Positions 16,242 through 24,944 are shown, counted from the first letter of the stretch. The stretch is 64,000 bases of DNA from Paenibacillus taihuensis (GCF_003386535.1 NZ_QTTN01000017.1:25854-89853); one strand, 5' to 3'. Program-made: numbers and translations. Notes: generated by a model from the letters alone, not told the origin.

Positions 16242-17585
16242 GTGGCATCCGGAGTGAATGGACTAGAAGCGCTAACGAAACACGAGCGTCTTATGCAATA
16301 TATCCAGCAGCTCGAAATCGGTACCAAATTATCGGTGCGCACGATGGCGGAGGAGCTCGAAGTGAGCGAAGGCACCGCGTACAAGGCGATCAAGGAGGCG
16401 GAAGCAGCCGGGCTTGTCAGCACGAAGGAACGGATCGGCACGGTCCGCATTCAGCGCCGCAACCGGGAGACGCTAGATCGGCTGACATTCGGCGAGGTCG
16501 TCGAGATCGTGCAGGGCGAGCTGTTCGGCGGTAGAGCGGGACTTGATAATACGCTGCATAAATTCGTCATCGGCGCGATGGAGCTCGATGCGATGGTACG
16601 GTATATCGACGCAGGCAGCCTGCTCATCGTCGGTAACCGGGAAGGGGCACACCGATGCGCGCTCGAGCAAGGCGCGGGCGTGTTGATTACGGGCGGCTTC
16701 GGCACAAGCGAAGTGATCAAGAAGCTTGCAGATGAGAAGGGACTTCCGATCCTGTCATCCAAGTACGACACATTTACTGTCGCTTCGATGATTAACCGGG
16801 CGATGTTCGACAGGCTCATTCGTCAGAAGATTATGCTCGTCGAAGACATCGTCACTTACAGCCGTTCGGTTGAGACGATGCGACTTGGCGAGACGAAGAG
16901 CGACTATATGCTGCTCGCGGCACGCGTCGGCGGCACGCGGTTCCCCGTACTGGATGACCGGGGCCGAATTGTCGGCATGATGACAGCGAAGGATGCTGAG
17001 GGCGCGCTGGATACGCAGCTCGTAGACAAGCTGATGACGCGCAGTCCGATTACGGCGGCGCCGAATATTCCAATTGCGTCCGCTGCGCATACGATGGCGG
17101 CCGAAGGAATCGATCTGCTGCCGATCGTCGATAAGAACCGTAAGCTGCTCGCGGCGCTTAGCCGTACGGAAGTGCTGGAAGCGATGCGCTATGCCGGCAA
17201 GCAGAAGGAGTCCGGCGAGACGTTCGATGAATTGATTGGCGCGGGATTCGTGAAGAAAGAGACGGAGCAGAGTGATTGGCTCTACGAAGGGCGCATTACG
17301 CCGCAAATGTCAGGGACATTCGGGACCATTTCTGAAGGGGTGCTGGTGACCTTAATGACGCAGGCAGCTCGAGGGCTTATTCGGGAGATGGGGAAGCGGG
17401 ATTACATCATTGAGAGCATGACGACGTATTTCGTAAGGCCGATTCAGCTGGAAAGCGAAGTCGTCATTGAGCCGAGCCTGCTGGAGATGAGCCGCAAGAG
17501 CGCCAAGCTCGAAATCGAGCTGAAGGACCCAAGCGGCCTCGCTGCCAAAGCGATGCTGACGGCGACATTGATCGATCCGTATTAA
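16242..17585 (+). CDS. ytoI: YtoI-like protein: HTH, DRTGG, CBS and hotdog domains
   Basis: A 447-residue, four-part protein matching B. subtilis YtoI. Order: winged/GntR-like helix-turn-helix (about 15-65, 'LSVRTMAEELEVSEGTAYKAIKEAEAAG'-type region), DRTGG domain (about 75-185, 'ITGGFGTSEVIKKLADEKGLPIL'), two CBS repeats (about 195-315) and a hotdog/MaoC-like domain at the C-terminus (about 330-447). It is thought to sense a nucleotide or metabolite and act on transcription, but no substrate is known. GTG 16242 follows AAGGAG. Its stop codon shares the TTAA palindrome with the convergent ytpI stop. Confidence 0.85.
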   Translation: MASGVNGLEALTKHERLMQYIQQLEIGTKLSVRTMAEELEVSEGTAYKAIKEAEAAGLVSTKERIGTVRIQRRNRETLDRLTFGEVVEIVQGELFGGRAGLDNTLHKFVIGAMELDAMVRYIDAGSLLIVGNREGAHRCALEQGAGVLITGGFGTSEVIKKLADEKGLPILSSKYDTFTVASMINRAMFDRLIRQKIMLVEDIVTYSRSVETMRLGETKSDYMLLAARVGGTRFPVLDDRGRIVGMMTAKDAEGALDTQLVDKLMTRSPITAAPNIPIASAAHTMAAEGIDLLPIVDKNRKLLAALSRTEVLEAMRYAGKQKESGETFDELIGAGFVKKETEQSDWLYEGRITPQMSGTFGTISEGVLVTLMTQAARGLIREMGKRDYIIESMTTYFVRPIQLESEVVIEPSLLEMSRKSAKLEIELKDPSGLAAKAMLTATLIDPY

Positions 17586-17878
17586 CCTTTCATCGAGCGG
17601 TAGATGCTGTTGTTGCGCAGCCCCGCGAACAGGTTGAACAGGCCGAGTACGATAAACAGCGCGCCGATAATGACTTTGATCGTCGATCCGTTATAAGCGA
17701 GCATGACGAACAGGGCGATGAAGATGAGCATAATGCCCATGCACATATTCATGCGTGAGGCATAGATGCCCTTTTGCCGCGTATCGGTCGAACGGCGCGC
17801 TTTAAAGCTGTAAAATACCGAGAATAGCGATGCGCCGATAATCACAATGACGATCAGCCAGTGTAGTGTGGATACCAT
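17582..17878 (-). CDS. ytpI: YtpI family membrane protein
   Basis: A 98-residue protein with three hydrophobic helices (about 5-22, 45-63, 68-86). Sequence and position next to ytoI match YtpI of Bacillus, whose function is unknown. ATG 17878 follows AAAGGAG. It ends in a 4-bp overlap with ytoI. In B. subtilis nrnA (ytqI) lies between ytpI and ytrI; here only 107 bp separate the two genes and no nrnA remnant is visible. Confidence 0.8.
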   Translation of the reverse strand: MVSTLHWLIVIVIIGASLFSVFYSFKARRSTDTRQKGIYASRMNMCMGIMLIFIALFVMLAYNGSTIKVIIGALFIVLGLFNLFAGLRNNSIYRSMKG

Positions 17879-17985
17879 GACGTTGAAGCAGCTCCTTTGT
17901 GTGCTGTACAGCTTGACTATGTAGTCCCATTGTAGCATGAATTGCTGTTCCAGCGAAAATAAGGCTGCCTGCCCGTCTGTGTCGA

Positions 17986-18498
17986 TTATGTGATCGGCCT
18001 GTCATACAGCGCTGCCTTGAACCATACCTGCAGCACATTATCGACGACGAGCATCGTCCGGATCTCGACGCTGAACTCTTTGCCGTTATCGAGCAAATAG
18101 ATTTTGTTATCCAGCAGCTCCCTGCCAAGCTCGCCGTTCGCGTTAATCTTGTAGATGCTCGTACCGATAAACACGCTTAAATCTTTCCTCAGCTTGTCCT
18201 TCAGGGCCAGCTTCGTCTGCTCGTCCGACGGACCGGGCTTGTCACCTTCCTTATTATCCAACAAGATCGGCTGTACGGTCTTAATGACCGTATGCTGATC
18301 TTTAAATTTATTCAGCTTCTCGATCCGATCCTCGTATTCAATCAGCTTATCCTCAAGCTCCGTATTCGTATCTCGCAAAGCGTTAAAACTCATAAAAAAG
18401 ACTGCATGGTAGGCCATCGCGCCTAGTATTGCGCCTAGCACGACGAAGGCGCATGCCTGCATCAGCATCGTATACCTTTCGAAGGGCGGAACTCGCAT
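17986..18498 (-). CDS. ytrI: sporulation protein YtrI
   Basis: A 170-residue protein with one N-terminal transmembrane helix (about 13-36), a charged coiled-coil-like stretch (about 40-66, 'TNTELEDKLIEYEDRIEKLNKF' region) and an extracytoplasmic domain. It matches YtrI, which in B. subtilis is needed with YtrH for efficient sporulation. It starts 3 bp after ytrH ends, so both are one operon, with a sigma-E-type promoter upstream of ytrH. Confidence 0.85.
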   Translation of the reverse strand: MRVPPFERYTMLMQACAFVVLGAILGAMAYHAVFFMSFNALRDTNTELEDKLIEYEDRIEKLNKFKDQHTVIKTVQPILLDNKEGDKPGPSDEQTKLALKDKLRKDLSVFIGTSIYKINANGELGRELLDNKIYLLDNGKEFSVEIRTMLVVDNVLQVWFKAALYDRPIT

Positions 18499-18501
18499 CG
18501 G

Positions 18502-18837
18502 TCAGACCGCCCCTCTGCACAGCCAGCGAATCAGCTCGGTTCCCATATGCGCGCCGAGAAAGGCGCAGAGGATGTAGAAGATTTGGAGCACAACCGGCGA
18601 TAGATGCCCTTGAATCATATTGCTCTCAATGACGCGCATCGGGTCGATCGTGCCGCCGACTGCGGCGACAAGCGCCCAAATTTTGAGCCGCGATGCCGTA
18701 TCCAGCATGATGTCTGCAGGAGCTGTAAGCACGAACACCGAGCCGATCCCGGCCAGCATTGAGCCGCCGAATACGACGCCAAAGGCGATGAAGAAGTCGA
18801 TCGTTGCTTTCGATAAGAAGGAGTCCATCTTGTCCAT
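18502..18837 (-). CDS. ytrH: sporulation membrane protein YtrH
   Basis: A 111-residue membrane protein with three hydrophobic helices; 'FFIAFGVVFGGSMLAGIGSV' region, 'AAVGGTIDPMRVIES' and 'FYILCAFLGAHMGTELIRWLC' are characteristic of YtrH. ATG 18837 follows GGGAAGGG; ATG 18828 is an alternative. Expressed in the mother cell under sigma-E in B. subtilis, in agreement with the promoter at 18897-18926. Confidence 0.88.
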   Translation of the reverse strand: MDKMDSFLSKATIDFFIAFGVVFGGSMLAGIGSVFVLTAPADIMLDTASRLKIWALVAAVGGTIDPMRVIESNMIQGHLSPVVLQIFYILCAFLGAHMGTELIRWLCRGAV

Positions 18838-18896
18838 TACACCCTTCCCGTGGAATGAGAGGGTACGGGCGCCCTAGCGGCTCGTCCCTCTAGTCC

Positions 18897-18926
18897 ATTC
18901 TATGGGCGAGCAAGGCGTCAATATGA
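18897..18926 (-). promoter_or_regulatory. sigma-E-type promoter of ytrH-ytrI
   Basis: Minus strand: TCATATT (18926-18920), 15-bp spacer, CATAGAAT (18904-18897). The sigma-E consensus is KMATATT-N14-15-CATACAHT; the -35 matches fully and the -10 in 7 of 8 bases. It lies about 60 bp before ytrH, a gene known to be sigma-E dependent in Bacillus. Confidence 0.75.
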
Positions 18927-18970
18927 TAAACTAGTATAAAATGATGCGAGCCAAGCAAGCGGGTATGAGT

Positions 18971-19159
18971 CTATAGTGGAAAAATCCAGTGAAGAACGGT
19001 GTTTCAAGTGGAATTGGCGAGCTATAGTGGATAAATCCACTCAACTCGCTTCAAAAATAGTGATTTTGGCTGTTTTGACTAAAAATGAGTGGAAAAATCC
19101 AATGTAGACGTCGGAAAAGGCTGATATCGGGCTAAATGAATGGATTTATCCATTATAGC
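18971..19159. repeat. array of four 20-bp palindrome-like repeats, two in each orientation
   Basis: Copies: CTATAGTGGAAAAATCCAGT (18971-18990), CTATAGTGGATAAATCCACT (19022-19041), an inverted copy AGTGGAAAAATCCAATGTAG (19088-19107) and an inverted copy ending CCATTATAG (19139-19159). Core is TGGAwAAATCCA. Start-to-start distances are 51, 66 and 51 bp. The array fills the ytrH-dnaE gap and ends 37 bp before the dnaE start. It is unrelated in sequence to the array at 9072, but has a similar period. Confidence 0.85.
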
Positions 19160-19196
19160 TAGCAGGATGCTACTAGTAAGAAAGAAGGAACGAACA

Positions 19197-22100
19197 ATGA
19201 GCGGCGAACGCGATTTTGTCCATTTGCACGTGCACAGCGAATTCAGCCTGCTCGACGGGGCTGCTCGGATTAAAGACTTGGTTGACCAGGCTTCTGGACT
19301 TGGGATGAAGGCGCTCGCCCTTACGGATCACGGCGTCTTGTACGGCGCAGTGCCATTCTATAAAGCTTGTATCGCGAAAGGCATTAAGCCGATTATCGGC
19401 TGCGAGGTTTATCTGACGACGGGCTCGCGCTTCGACAAGGGTGCGCGCAAGGATAACCCGATCTATCATTTGATACTGCTCGCGAAGAACGAGACAGGCT
19501 ATCGGAACCTGATGAAGCTGAGCTCGATCGGCCATTTGGAAGGGTTCCATTACAAGCCGCGGATCGATTTTGAAGTGCTGTCCGAATTCTCCGAAGGGCT
19601 CATCTGCCTCAGTTCCTGCTTGGGCAGTGAGATTGCTCAGCATCTTCTTCATGACCGCTACGAGCATGCGCTGAAATCTGCGGAGAGATACCGCTCGATC
19701 TTCGTCGACGATTTCTATCTCGAGCTGCAGGATCATGGGATGCTGGAGCAGAAGAAGGTGCTGCAAGCGACGCTCAGATTGGCGGAGGAGACAGGCATTC
19801 TGACGGTTGCGACGAACGACGTTCACTATTTGAAGCCGACTGATGCTGCTGTTCAAGACGTTCTGATCTGTATCGGCACCGGCAAGACAGTGGAAGACGA
19901 TGATCGTCTGAAAATGATGACGGACCAGATGTACCTCAAGAGTGCGGATGAGATGGAGCTGCAGTTCCGCCAGGCGCAGGATGCGGTTGCCCGTACGGTG
20001 GAAATTGCGGCAAAATGCCAGCTTGAGCTGACGTTCGGCCGCGCGCTGCTGCCGAAGTTTAGCCCGATTCCTGCGGGAATGAACTCGGCGGACTACTTGT
20101 CCACGCTATGCCATGAAGGTCTTGAGGCGCGATATTCGGGCGATCCGGCATGGACGACGGAAGCGGGACGCAAGGAACGAATCGAAGAACGACTCAATTA
20201 TGAGCTTGGCGTTATTGAGAAAATGGGCTTTAGCGACTATTTTCTTATCGTGTGGGACTTCATTCGCTTTGCCCATGAGCAGGGTATTCGGACAGGTCCG
20301 GGACGGGGTTCGTCTGCGGGCAGCCTTGTCGCGTACTCGCTCAACATTACCGATGTCGATCCGATCAAATATAAGCTGCTCTTCGAGCGGTTTTTGAACC
20401 CGGAACGGATTACGATGCCGGATATCGATATTGACTTTAACGATGAGCGCCGTGACGAGGTCATCAGCTACGTGTCTGCAAAATACGGTGAAGAGCATGT
20501 GGCGCAGATCATTACGTTCGGTACAATGGCGGCAAAAGCAGCCGTACGCGACGTTGGCCGCGCGATGGCGGTCCCGTTCGGCGAGGTGGATCGGGCGGCG
20601 AAGCTGATCCCGAACCAGCTCGGCATTACGCTTGCAGAAGCGATGCGGGTCAGCACCGAGCTTCGCGAAGCGGCAGAGCGCCAGCCGAAGACGGCGGATC
20701 TGCTGCGGATGGCGCTCAAGGTGGAAGGAATGCCGCGGCATGCTTCGACGCATGCGGCAGGCGTTGTTATCTCCGGCGAGCCGCTCACGCATTATGTGCC
20801 GCTGCAGGCGGGAAGCGAGAAGACGGCGCTGACGCAGTATTCGATGGAACATCTTGAATCCGTCGGATTGCTCAAGATGGACTTCCTCGGTTTGCGTACG
20901 CTGTCCATTCTGGAACGCGCGCTTGACTGGGTGAAGAAGCAGCAGGGCATTACGGTTGATTTTCGCTTCATTCCTGACAATGATCCGGCGACATACGCGA
21001 TGCTTACACGGGGCGAGACAACGGGTATATTCCAGCTCGAGTCCGCAGGCGTCCGGCGTGTGCTGAAGGAGCTGAAGCCGACTCAGTTCGAAGATATCGT
21101 CTCGGTCCTTGCGCTGTATCGTCCAGGTCCGATGGAGTTTATCCCGAAATATATTGCCGGTAAGCATGGCCTTACCGAAGTAGAATACCCGCATCCGTCC
21201 CTGGAGCCGATTCTTGCCGATACGTATGGCATTATCGTGTATCAGGAACAAATTATGCAGATTGCTTCGGTGATGGCAGGCTTCTCGCTCGGCGAAGCGG
21301 ATTTGCTGCGCCGTGCCGTTTCGAAGAAGAAGCGCGAGGTGCTCGATGAGCAGCGCGCTCACTTCGTAGAAGGCAGCTTGCGTCAAGGCTACGCCGAGAA
21401 GGATGCGCATGCCGTTTATGATATGATCGTTCGTTTCGCGGACTATGGCTTCCCGCGCGCCCATGCTGCGGCGTATGGTGTACTTGCATTCCAGACCGCT
21501 TGGTTGAAGGCGAATCATCCTGTGCCGTTCATGGCTTCCATGCTCGCCTCGGTTACAGGCAGCCAGCGGAAAACGGCGGAGTACGTGGATGAATGCCGAC
21601 GGATGGGCATCGATGTGCTCCCACCGGATGTCAACGAGAGCAATGTGACGTTCACGCCGGTGAACGGCGCGGTTCGATTCGGCCTTGCGGCAATCAAGAA
21701 CGTTGGCACGCAGGCAATTGAATCGCTCATGAAGGAGCGGGCTGACCGTCCTTTCGAGAGCTTGCTTGATCTATGCCGCCGCGCTGACCTGCGCGTTGTG
21801 AACAAGCGGGTGCTGGAGTCGCTTATTCAGGCAGGCGCATGCGATTCGCGATGGGGACACCGCGCGCAGCTTGTCGCGGTGCTGGATGAGACCGTGGAGG
21901 CCGCGCTCAAGTGGCGGAAGGAGCGCGAGGAGCTGCAGATCGAACTGTTCGGCTTCGATGAAGTGCAGAACTGGGATGTGGAGATGCCGGAAGTGCCGGC
22001 GTATACGACCGGCCAGATGCTGTCTCTGGAGCGCGAGCTGCTCGGCATGTACTTGTCCGGGCATCCGCTTGACGCGCATGAGGCGGAGCTTGGAGAATTG

Positions 22101-22928
22101 CCGCTAGACCGTCTCGTGGATTTGACGGAGGTGCCGGACGGGTATTTCGCGATTGTAAGCGCAATGGTCGTGTCGGCGAAGCATTTTACGACGAAGAAAG
22201 GACAGGCGATGGCCTTCCTTGAAGTCGAGGATCGTATCATGCGCGTCGAGGCGGTCGCATTCCCGACGATATGGAAGCGCCACTCGGCTGCGCTCGATCC
22301 GGGCAGCCTCGTCATTGTGCTCGCCAGCGTGCAGCATCAGGATGAGGACTATAAGCTCCTCATCGAGGATGTCGTGCCGCTTGGCGGCGGCACTGGAATG
22401 GGCGGCGCGGCCATCGATGTGGCCGCGCAGGTGCTGCGGCTGCAGCGGCAAGCCCGCAGCCGCAGCAGCGAAGCCGCGACGCGCGCCGGCGGCGGAGCCT
22501 CGCGGCCCGCGCAGGCGCAGGCGAAGCCGTCCGCGCCGGCGCAGCCGGGCAGCGCGAGCGCGGCCGCACCGCGCCAAGCGGCAGCTTCGCCTGCCGCTGG
22601 AGCGCCGCAGCCGCGCGCGAGTGCGCCGGCCTCGGCGCAAGCCGCGGCTCAGCAAGCTGCCCCGGCGAAGCCGGCTCCTGCCGCCGCAGCGCCAAAACGG
22701 CCGCAGCGGCTCTACGTCAAAATCGCCGCAGGCCGCGAAGACTCCGCTTCGCTCGCAAAGCTGAAATCGCTGCTAACGAGCAGCCCAGGCCTCTATGAAA
22801 CTGTCCTGTTCTACGAGCGCGAAGGACGGACTTTGGCGCTAAGTGACGCCTTCCGTATCAAACCTTCGCAGCAGCTGCTGTCGCAAATCGAGTCGATATT
22901 TGGTAAAGGGTCGGCAGTTGTGAAATAA
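19197..22928 (+). CDS. dnaE: DNA polymerase III subunit alpha (DnaE type)
   Basis: Replicative polymerase of 1243 residues that in Bacillus extends RNA primers before PolC takes over. Domains: PHP (about 7-210, 'HLHVHSEFSLLDGAA' with metal-binding histidines at 9, 11 and 13), palm with catalytic aspartates 409 and 411 in 'PDIDIDF', fingers/tau-binding region, HhH, and an OB fold (about 980-1060). An Ala/Pro-rich, low-complexity linker of about 85 residues (about 1082-1167) separates the OB fold from a short C-terminal domain ('LYVKIAAGREDSASLAKLKSLL'). Start ATG 19197 has AAGAAGGAA 8 bases upstream. No terminator was seen after the stop. Confidence 0.97.
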   Translation: MSGERDFVHLHVHSEFSLLDGAARIKDLVDQASGLGMKALALTDHGVLYGAVPFYKACIAKGIKPIIGCEVYLTTGSRFDKGARKDNPIYHLILLAKNETGYRNLMKLSSIGHLEGFHYKPRIDFEVLSEFSEGLICLSSCLGSEIAQHLLHDRYEHALKSAERYRSIFVDDFYLELQDHGMLEQKKVLQATLRLAEETGILTVATNDVHYLKPTDAAVQDVLICIGTGKTVEDDDRLKMMTDQMYLKSADEMELQFRQAQDAVARTVEIAAKCQLELTFGRALLPKFSPIPAGMNSADYLSTLCHEGLEARYSGDPAWTTEAGRKERIEERLNYELGVIEKMGFSDYFLIVWDFIRFAHEQGIRTGPGRGSSAGSLVAYSLNITDVDPIKYKLLFERFLNPERITMPDIDIDFNDERRDEVISYVSAKYGEEHVAQIITFGTMAAKAAVRDVGRAMAVPFGEVDRAAKLIPNQLGITLAEAMRVSTELREAAERQPKTADLLRMALKVEGMPRHASTHAAGVVISGEPLTHYVPLQAGSEKTALTQYSMEHLESVGLLKMDFLGLRTLSILERALDWVKKQQGITVDFRFIPDNDPATYAMLTRGETTGIFQLESAGVRRVLKELKPTQFEDIVSVLALYRPGPMEFIPKYIAGKHGLTEVEYPHPSLEPILADTYGIIVYQEQIMQIASVMAGFSLGEADLLRRAVSKKKREVLDEQRAHFVEGSLRQGYAEKDAHAVYDMIVRFADYGFPRAHAAAYGVLAFQTAWLKANHPVPFMASMLASVTGSQRKTAEYVDECRRMGIDVLPPDVNESNVTFTPVNGAVRFGLAAIKNVGTQAIESLMKERADRPFESLLDLCRRADLRVVNKRVLESLIQAGACDSRWGHRAQLVAVLDETVEAALKWRKEREELQIELFGFDEVQNWDVEMPEVPAYTTGQMLSLERELLGMYLSGHPLDAHEAELGELPLDRLVDLTEVPDGYFAIVSAMVVSAKHFTTKKGQAMAFLEVEDRIMRVEAVAFPTIWKRHSAALDPGSLVIVLASVQHQDEDYKLLIEDVVPLGGGTGMGGAAIDVAAQVLRLQRQARSRSSEAATRAGGGASRPAQAQAKPSAPAQPGSASAAAPRQAAASPAAGAPQPRASAPASAQAAAQQAAPAKPAPAAAAPKRPQRLYVKIAAGREDSASLAKLKSLLTSSPGLYETVLFYEREGRTLALSDAFRIKPSQQLLSQIESIFGKGSAVVK

Positions 22929-23017
22929 TAACGCTAATGGACCCGAATAAACGGTTTTCTTAGTGCAAAAGGTTTTGTTCAGTAGAGGCACATGTTGATA
23001 TGAAGCTGCATACATTT

Positions 23018-23159
23018 AGGAGACACAGAGCTATTTTGCAATCGCTGTATAGGTTGCAAGCAGCTGTGCAATTCGCCGCTTGTATGGGCTGAAGCAGCCA
23101 GGAAACGGAGCGAACGCTCCCCCTGTCTCCTCCCAATTCGTACAAGCTGATGCGGGGGG
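23018..23159 (+). promoter_or_regulatory. candidate structured 5' leader (riboregulator) of the pgpA-like gene
   Basis: Seen in the sequence: AGGAGACA (23018-23025) is perfectly complementary to TGTCTCCT (23124-23131); GCTTGTA (23078-23084) to TACAAGC (23141-23147); local hairpins GGCTG-AAG-CAGCC (23087-23099) and GGAGC-GAAC-GCTCC (23107-23120); TTGCAA at 23036 and at 23054 can pair, or 23054-23058 can pair with TGCAA 23067-23071 instead. CCCCC (23119-23123) can pair with the G run of the ribosome site (23154-23159). Mutually exclusive pairings next to the ribosome site suggest a switch. No known riboswitch consensus was recognised. Confidence 0.4.
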
Positions 23160-23166
23160 ATGAACA

Positions 23167-23661
23167 GTGTCGTCCGATATGGAGAAATGGCTGAACAGAC
23201 GCGGTGTTTCGGTTAGCGATGTTGCGGATATTGTATTTTCGCTGCAGCGTCCGTATAATCCGGCTTTGACCTATGAAGAATGCGAGGAGAGCGTGCTTGC
23301 CGTGCTTAGCAAGCGGGAGGTGCAATACGTCCTGTTTACGGGGATTGCGCTGGATGAACTGGCAGAGCAGAAGCTGCTGCCGGCGCCTCTTCAAGCCATT
23401 ATGGAAGCGGATGAATCGCTCTACGGCGTTGACGAAACGCTCGCGCTCGGCATTACGAATGTGTATGGTATGATCGGACTTACAAGCTTCGGCTATCTCG
23501 ATAAAGTGAAGCCGGGCATCATCCGTAAATTGAATGAGAAGGGCACGCATGTGCATGTTTTCTTGGACGATCTCGTCGCAGGCCTCGCCGCTGCCGCATC
23601 CGCAAGGATAGCGCATCAGGATCCGAAAGCGAACCGGTACGAAGTCACGGACACGCCTTAA
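23167..23661 (+). CDS. phosphatidylglycerophosphatase A (PgpA) family protein
   Basis: A 164-residue protein of the PgpA/YutG family. The motif 'ALGITNVYGMIGLTSFGYLDK' and the aspartate-containing 'VHVFLDDLVAGLAAAASARI' near the C-terminus agree with PgpA-domain proteins. In Gram-positives these soluble relatives (YutG-like) are proposed low-temperature-requirement C proteins; activity on phosphatidylglycerophosphate is not certain. GTG 23167 follows a GGGGGGA ribosome site. The gene replaces the malic-enzyme gene found downstream of dnaE in B. subtilis, and it has a long, structured leader. Confidence 0.75.
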   Translation: MSSDMEKWLNRRGVSVSDVADIVFSLQRPYNPALTYEECEESVLAVLSKREVQYVLFTGIALDELAEQKLLPAPLQAIMEADESLYGVDETLALGITNVYGMIGLTSFGYLDKVKPGIIRKLNEKGTHVHVFLDDLVAGLAAAASARIAHQDPKANRYEVTDTP

Positions 23662-23839
23662 GGAGCGCTGCCGCTTTCCGGGTCTGGAATAAGTACGCTG
23701 CAGAGGCGCCGTTGCGATGAAAAGCAATCATGTGATATCATGATGACATCATGTGTCCAAATAACATGTGTTCATTTTGCGGCTTATGCCTATAAGTGCG
23801 TTCAGATGTTCTTTTTATCATTGCAAGGAGGTACTCTTC

Positions 23840-24034
23840 ATGTGGACGGTTATCTATATCGCGCCTACGGCAAAAATTGCGGAGAGCATCAAAAACCGGC
23901 TGACCCAAGAAGGGTTTCTCGTAAAAATCAGACCAATCAACGTATCGAAACAGCAATACGAGATATTGGTCCCGTCTGGCGAACTGGAAGAAGTGCAGGA
24001 AGTGCTGAACAATATTCTAAACTCGGGGCGGTAA
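23840..24034 (+). CDS. conserved small protein upstream of accD
   Basis: A 64-residue protein starting '[21 protein letters not shown]'. The beta-alpha-beta pattern with a C-terminal helix ('[15 protein letters not shown]') looks like a small ferredoxin-fold signal-transducing protein of the DUF2007 kind. ATG 23840 has an almost perfect AAGGAGGT 8 bases upstream, so it is certainly translated. It precedes accD by 37 bp and is probably in the same operon. I do not know its function. Confidence 0.75.
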   Translation: MWTVIYIAPTAKIAESIKNRLTQEGFLVKIRPINVSKQQYEILVPSGELEEVQEVLNNILNSGR

Positions 24035-24071
24035 TCACTTAAACTTACTGCGTTCCAAAGAGGTGTCACTC

Positions 24072-24944
24072 GTGTTCAAGGACTTATTTCATAAAAAGAA
24101 GTATGCCACAATACCTTCGGGACAGCCGCGTACGAAGCCGGATATTCCGGAAGGCTTGATGTCCAAATGCCCGAAGTGCGGCAACATTCAATTTAGCAAA
24201 GAAGTCGAGAAAAACTTAAAAGTATGTCCGAGCTGCGGTCATCATTTCCGGCTTAACGCCTGGGAGCGCATCGCAATTACGCTCGACGAAGGTAAACTAA
24301 CGGAGCTGGATGCGGAGCTCGAATCCGTCGATCCGCTCGGTTTCCCTGGTTATGCAAGCAAGCTGGAAGCGCAGAAGAAGAGCTCCGGCCTTAAAGATGC
24401 GGTTGTTACAGGCACAGGGACGATCGGCGGTCTGCCGGTCGTCGCCGCATTCATGAGCTTTGATTTCTTCGCAGGCAGCATGGGTTCCGTTGTCGGCGAG
24501 AAAATTACCCGTGCGATCGAGCATGCGCACGCGAACAAGCTTCCGATGATCATCTTCTCCACATCGAGCGGCGCGCGTATGCAAGAAAGTATCCTAAGCC
24601 TCATGCAAATGGCAAAGACAAGTGCAGCCCTTGCGAAGTTCCAAGGCGACGGCGGTCTGTATATTTCCGTTATGACCGATCCTACAACAGGCGGCGTCTC
24701 CGCAAGCTTCGCGATGCTTGGCGACTTCAATTTGTCCGAGCCTGGCGCGCTCATCGGCTTTGCAGGCCGAATCGTTATCGAACAAACCATTCGTCAGAAG
24801 CTGCCGGACAACTTCCAAACTGCGGAGTTCAACCTGCAGCACGGACAGCTCGACAAGGTGGTACACCGTAAAGAAATGAAAGCTACACTTACGAAACTGC
24901 TTGATATGCATTCGGTAAAGGGGGAAATTATCAATGGCGGGTGA
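24072..24944 (+). CDS. accD: acetyl-CoA carboxylase carboxyltransferase subunit beta
   Basis: Beta subunit of the carboxyltransferase that moves CO2 from carboxybiotin to acetyl-CoA, giving malonyl-CoA for fatty acid synthesis. The 290-residue protein has an N-terminal zinc ribbon ('CPKCGNIQF...CPSCGHHF', CX2C-X15-CX2C) and a crotonase-fold domain with '[21 protein letters not shown]' and '[12 protein letters not shown]'. GTG 24072 is preferred: AAAGAGGTG (24056-24064) sits 7 bases upstream; GTG 24063 would overlap the ribosome site. It overlaps accA by 11 bp. Confidence 0.95.
   Translation: MFKDLFHKKKYATIPSGQPRTKPDIPEGLMSKCPKCGNIQFSKEVEKNLKVCPSCGHHFRLNAWERIAITLDEGKLTELDAELESVDPLGFPGYASKLEAQKKSSGLKDAVVTGTGTIGGLPVVAAFMSFDFFAGSMGSVVGEKITRAIEHAHANKLPMIIFSTSSGARMQESILSLMQMAKTSAALAKFQGDGGLYISVMTDPTTGGVSASFAMLGDFNLSEPGALIGFAGRIVIEQTIRQKLPDNFQTAEFNLQHGQLDKVVHRKEMKATLTKLLDMHSVKGEIINGG

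Noticed and set aside
20106..21518. 470-residue open frame antisense to dnaE
   Set aside because: Shadow of a GC-rich coding sequence; no family motif, no ribosome site, and the sense frame is a certain gene.
22990..23160. Known riboswitch (cobalamin or ykoK/M-box) upstream of the pgpA-like gene
   Set aside because: Short resemblances (GCCAGGAAAC, TATAGGTTGCAAGC) exist, but the conserved core boxes of these classes are not present in order.
22960..23727. 255-residue minus-strand open frame over the pgpA-like gene
   Set aside because: Antisense shadow; the plus frame has PgpA motifs and a ribosome site.
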